NCBI GenBank assembly: GCA_963850195.1
Contig: CAWKKD010000005.1
Span: 2,232,001-2,296,000 of the forward strand
Direction: 5' to 3'
Length of the DNA: 64,000 nt
From: Actinoallomurus sp963850195
GTDB lineage: Bacteria; Actinomycetota; Actinomycetes; Streptosporangiales; Streptosporangiaceae
Part shown: one piece after another, positions 62,119-64,000 of the stretch
Layout: each line of letters opens with the position of its first letter
Position numbering within the stretch: the first letter of the stretch is position 1
The notes under the pieces: generated by a model
What the model was told of the DNA's origin: nothing
Database searches by the model: none
The model's input: only the letters and a program-made list of their open reading frames with translations
Made by a program: the position numbers and the translations under genes

Positions 62119-62134
62119 TCAACGGACCATCAAA

Positions 62135-62166
62135 GGAGCGCACGCGCCGGGCGCGGCGTGCGCTCC
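62135..62166 (+). terminator. Hairpin terminator after hppD
   Basis: GGAGCGCACGC (62135-62145) pairs perfectly with GCGTGCGCTCC (62156-62166) across a GC-rich 10-nt loop, 17 bp after the hppD stop. No U-tract. Confidence 0.6.
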
Positions 62167-62195
62167 GCCGACGGGTCGGCCCGCACCGTTACGGC

Positions 62196-62795
62196 ATGAA
62201 CCGACCGCCCGATTCCACCCCGCCCCCGTCCGGTACGGGGCCGTGGGCCGAGCCGTACCCTCCGGAAACGCCACCGGCCACGCCGTACGGTGAGGCCGCC
62301 GGACCGGTCGGGTACGGGGCCCCGCGGCCGATGCCGGAGTACGGCGGACGCTGGCGGCGGCTGCTCGCCGCGGTCATCGACGGTCTGGTGGTGTACGCGG
62401 TGGTGTGGGTGGTGACCGCGCCTCTCGTCGGCTTCGGCACGGTGTACGACGACCAGAACATCGCCCGGCGCACGATCGGCGACATCATCGCCGCGGCGAT
62501 CGGGTTCCTCTACTACGCGCTGCAACACGGCCGGTGGGGACAGACCCTCGGCAAGCGCGCGATGAGCCTGCGCGTCGTACGCGAGGCGGACGGCGGCCCG
62601 ATCTCGTACCGCCAGGCCGGCTGGCGGCTACTCTTCCAGTACCTCATCTCGATCGTGACCTGCGGCATCGGCGGCCTGGTCGACGTCGCGTGGATCCTGT
62701 GGGACGACCGCAGGCAGGCGCTGCACGACAAGGTCGCCAAGACCGTCGTCCTGAACGCCGACCCGAACCTGCCGGACCCGTACGAGCGCCGGTAG
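62196..62795 (+). CDS. RDD-family membrane protein
   Basis: A 199-aa protein with a Pro-rich N-terminal tail (about 50 residues), then the RDD signature (YGGRWRRLLAAVIDGLVVYA, with R...D), three spans and G-Q-T-L-G-K-R-A-M-S-L-R-V-V plus D-V-A-W-I-L-W-D-D-R-R-Q-A-L-H-D-K near the end. RDD proteins are small membrane proteins of uncertain transport function. The start has no clear ribosome-binding site. Confidence 0.88.
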   Translation: MNRPPDSTPPPSGTGPWAEPYPPETPPATPYGEAAGPVGYGAPRPMPEYGGRWRRLLAAVIDGLVVYAVVWVVTAPLVGFGTVYDDQNIARRTIGDIIAAAIGFLYYALQHGRWGQTLGKRAMSLRVVREADGGPISYRQAGWRLLFQYLISIVTCGIGGLVDVAWILWDDRRQALHDKVAKTVVLNADPNLPDPYERR

Positions 62796-62896
62796 CCGCT
62801 TGGTTCGACCGAAGACCATCCTCGTTACTCCGGTAACGCGTCGGCCGTGGATCGCCAAGAAGGGGCGATGGGAGCGGCGAGACGTAAGGAGTCGAT

Positions 62897-63499
62897 ATGA
62901 GGCATCCCCCAGGGGGCTACCAGGTGGCGCAGATCGCCACTGATCGGGAGGCGTTCGAGGCGTTCTATCGCGCGCACGTGGATGTGATGCTGCGGTACGC
63001 GACCCGCCGCGCCCGTGATCCGCACGCCGCCGCCGATCTGGTGGCCGAGGTGTTCCTGGCCGCGATCTCCACGGCCGCCAGCTACCGGGCGGATCTGGGC
63101 AGCCCGATCGCGTGGCTGCACGGCATCGCCCGCACCGTGGCCGCCGCGGAGGATCGGCGGGCCGCCCGTAACTGGGCGGCCGAGGGTCGGATCGCGGGCC
63201 GCCGGCTGCTGGACGGTGACGACATCGTCCGGCTTGAGGAGCGCATCGACGCCGAGCGCGCCTCGCGCGCCCTCCTGTCGCGCGTGGCCGATCTGCCGGA
63301 CGGCCAGCGGGCGGTGCTCGAACTGGTCGCGGTGGACGGATTGGCCTTCTCCGAGGCCGCCGCCGTGCTCGGCATCAGCACGGTGGCGGCGCGGGTACGG
63401 CTGCACCGCGCCCGCCGTGCCCTCGGCCGGGGGGATCCATCACCTACGGCTCCAGACCCCTCCTCGTCCACTTTTTCCCTGAATGGAGGTCTCCGGTGA
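62897..63499 (+). CDS. ECF-type RNA polymerase sigma factor
   Basis: A 200-aa sigma-70 family protein. Region 2 is FEAFYRAHVDVMLRYATRRA then DPHAAADLVAEVFLAA; region 4 is LSRVADLPDGQRAVLELVAV then FSEAAAVLGISTVAARVRLH. AAGGAG precedes the ATG. The last codons overlap the next gene (GTGA), a membrane protein that may be its anti-sigma or co-regulated partner. Confidence 0.9.
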   Translation: MRHPPGGYQVAQIATDREAFEAFYRAHVDVMLRYATRRARDPHAAADLVAEVFLAAISTAASYRADLGSPIAWLHGIARTVAAAEDRRAARNWAAEGRIAGRRLLDGDDIVRLEERIDAERASRALLSRVADLPDGQRAVLELVAVDGLAFSEAAAVLGISTVAARVRLHRARRALGRGDPSPTAPDPSSSTFSLNGGLR

Positions 63500-64000
63500 A
63501 CGCTGAGCGCTTCGAGGAGCGATTGATGCACGAGCTGGCGAACCATGTCCAGCCGCGTGACCAAGGTGCCTGCGACGCGGAGACGCCCACCTCTCGCTCC
63601 GGTCGGAACCGCTGGGTGCGCTGGGTCCCGGTCGGCCTGGGCGCCGCGGCGGCGACGGCGGCCACGACGTTCGCCGTCGGTCACTTCACCGGGCCGGACG
63701 CCTCAGCGGGGAGCCCCGCCGGCTCCGCGAGCCGGATCACCACCGCCGCCTACACGCTGGACCAAGGGCCCTCCGGTGTGGTCAGGCTGACCATCGAGGA
63801 CCCGACCGGCAAACCCAATGTGGAGGGCCTGCGGCGCGACCTGGCCCGCATGGGCATTCGGGCAAGGGTTCTCGTCGGTGATCCGAACTGTCCCTTCCCC
63901 CGCCCCTCCTCCAGCCCGAAGGGAACCGGCAATCCCGCGGTCAGCGCCACGCCCATGCCGTCGGCATCCGCAACCGGCACGGGCGCCGACCGATCCGGGA
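63496..64000 (+). CDS. Membrane protein coupled to the ECF sigma factor, C-terminus cut by window end
   Basis: The first 168 codons are present. The GTG start overlaps the sigma stop by 4 bp. After a 45-residue cytoplasmic part (ERFEERLMHELANHVQPRDQ) there is one span (WVPVGLGAAAATAATTFAVG) and an external domain (TTAAYTLDQGPSGVVRLTIE) with one cysteine (D-P-N-C-P-F-P). The layout and coupling fit an anti-sigma-like or CU044_5270-like partner. There is no HxxxCxxC zinc motif in the visible part. Confidence 0.75.
   Translation, partial: MNAERFEERLMHELANHVQPRDQGACDAETPTSRSGRNRWVRWVPVGLGAAAATAATTFAVGHFTGPDASAGSPAGSASRITTAAYTLDQGPSGVVRLTIEDPTGKPNVEGLRRDLARMGIRARVLVGDPNCPFPRPSSSPKGTGNPAVSATPMPSASATGTGADRSG

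Overview
The window is high-GC actinomycete chromosome. The evidence is a mycothiol S-conjugate amidase, frequent GTG and TTG starts, Hanks-type kinases, a DUF4245/DUF4307 gene neighbourhood, an actinomycete-style CRP box, and -10 hexamers placed 6-8 nt before start codons. The gene content (PIN-PhoH, UppS, a divergent ATP-type PEP carboxykinase, GlpX, both fumarase classes, Mca-GreA) fits a filamentous Streptosporangiales or Thermomonosporaceae-like organism, but the species cannot be named from the sequence. I see no phage, integrase, transposase, CRISPR array, tRNA or rRNA. One short element with terminal inverted repeats and several tandem repeats are present.

Layout. 1-2.9 kb: a tightly overlapping minus-strand operon for a three-subunit flavin dehydrogenase plus a DapA-family enzyme, probably hydroxyproline (or opine-like) catabolism. 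3.0-8.2 kb: xseA, xseB and glpX, with a zinc-ribbon membrane protein, a GNAT, DUF4245 and a TetR between them. 8.2-11.3 kb: a CUT1 sugar ABC importer without its own ATPase, with a DasR/GntR-like operator upstream. 11.6-17.6 kb: DUF1707 protein, a DrrAB/NodIJ-type exporter, an MFS carrier, a MaoC-like hydratase and an acyl-CoA dehydrogenase. 17.7-21.3 kb: an exopolysaccharide synthase in which a seemingly dead NodB deacetylase is fused to an intact GT2, then an LCP ligase. 21.4-31.0 kb: SLOG protein, MocR regulator and its divergent EamA exporter, class I fumarase, YCII protein, two divergent Ser/Thr kinases, class II fumarase.

31.0-38.2 kb: two related secreted SLT-type lytic enzymes sharing an unusual TTG start context, a long structured leader with a CRP-like box, PIN-PhoH, uppS and pckA. 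38.4-44.8 kb: a small regulator with a 16-bp palindrome on its start codon, an MFS/TetR pair, a 15-bp degenerate minisatellite, an NlpC/P60 hydrolase and a DUF255 thioredoxin-fold protein. 45.0-45.3 kb: a small orphan protein ending in a RHIM/amyloid-like motif. 45.4-55.3 kb: an envelope-stress module of lipoprotein, MacA-MacB-like exporter, second adaptor, HtrA protease and an OmpR-type two-component system. A direct repeat with 11-bp spacing (CTGARR-N5-CTGARR) occurs in front of the regulator, the protease and the exporter, which suggests one regulon. 55.4-64 kb: LysR/MFS pair, mca, DUF4307, greA, Lrp/hppD pair, RDD protein and an ECF sigma factor with a coupled, truncated partner.

The most unusual items are the orphan RHIM-like protein, the degenerate deacetylase-synthase fusion, the shared two-component box, the tandem repeats before pckA and after the TetR gene, and the CRP box plus structured leader before the lytic enzyme.
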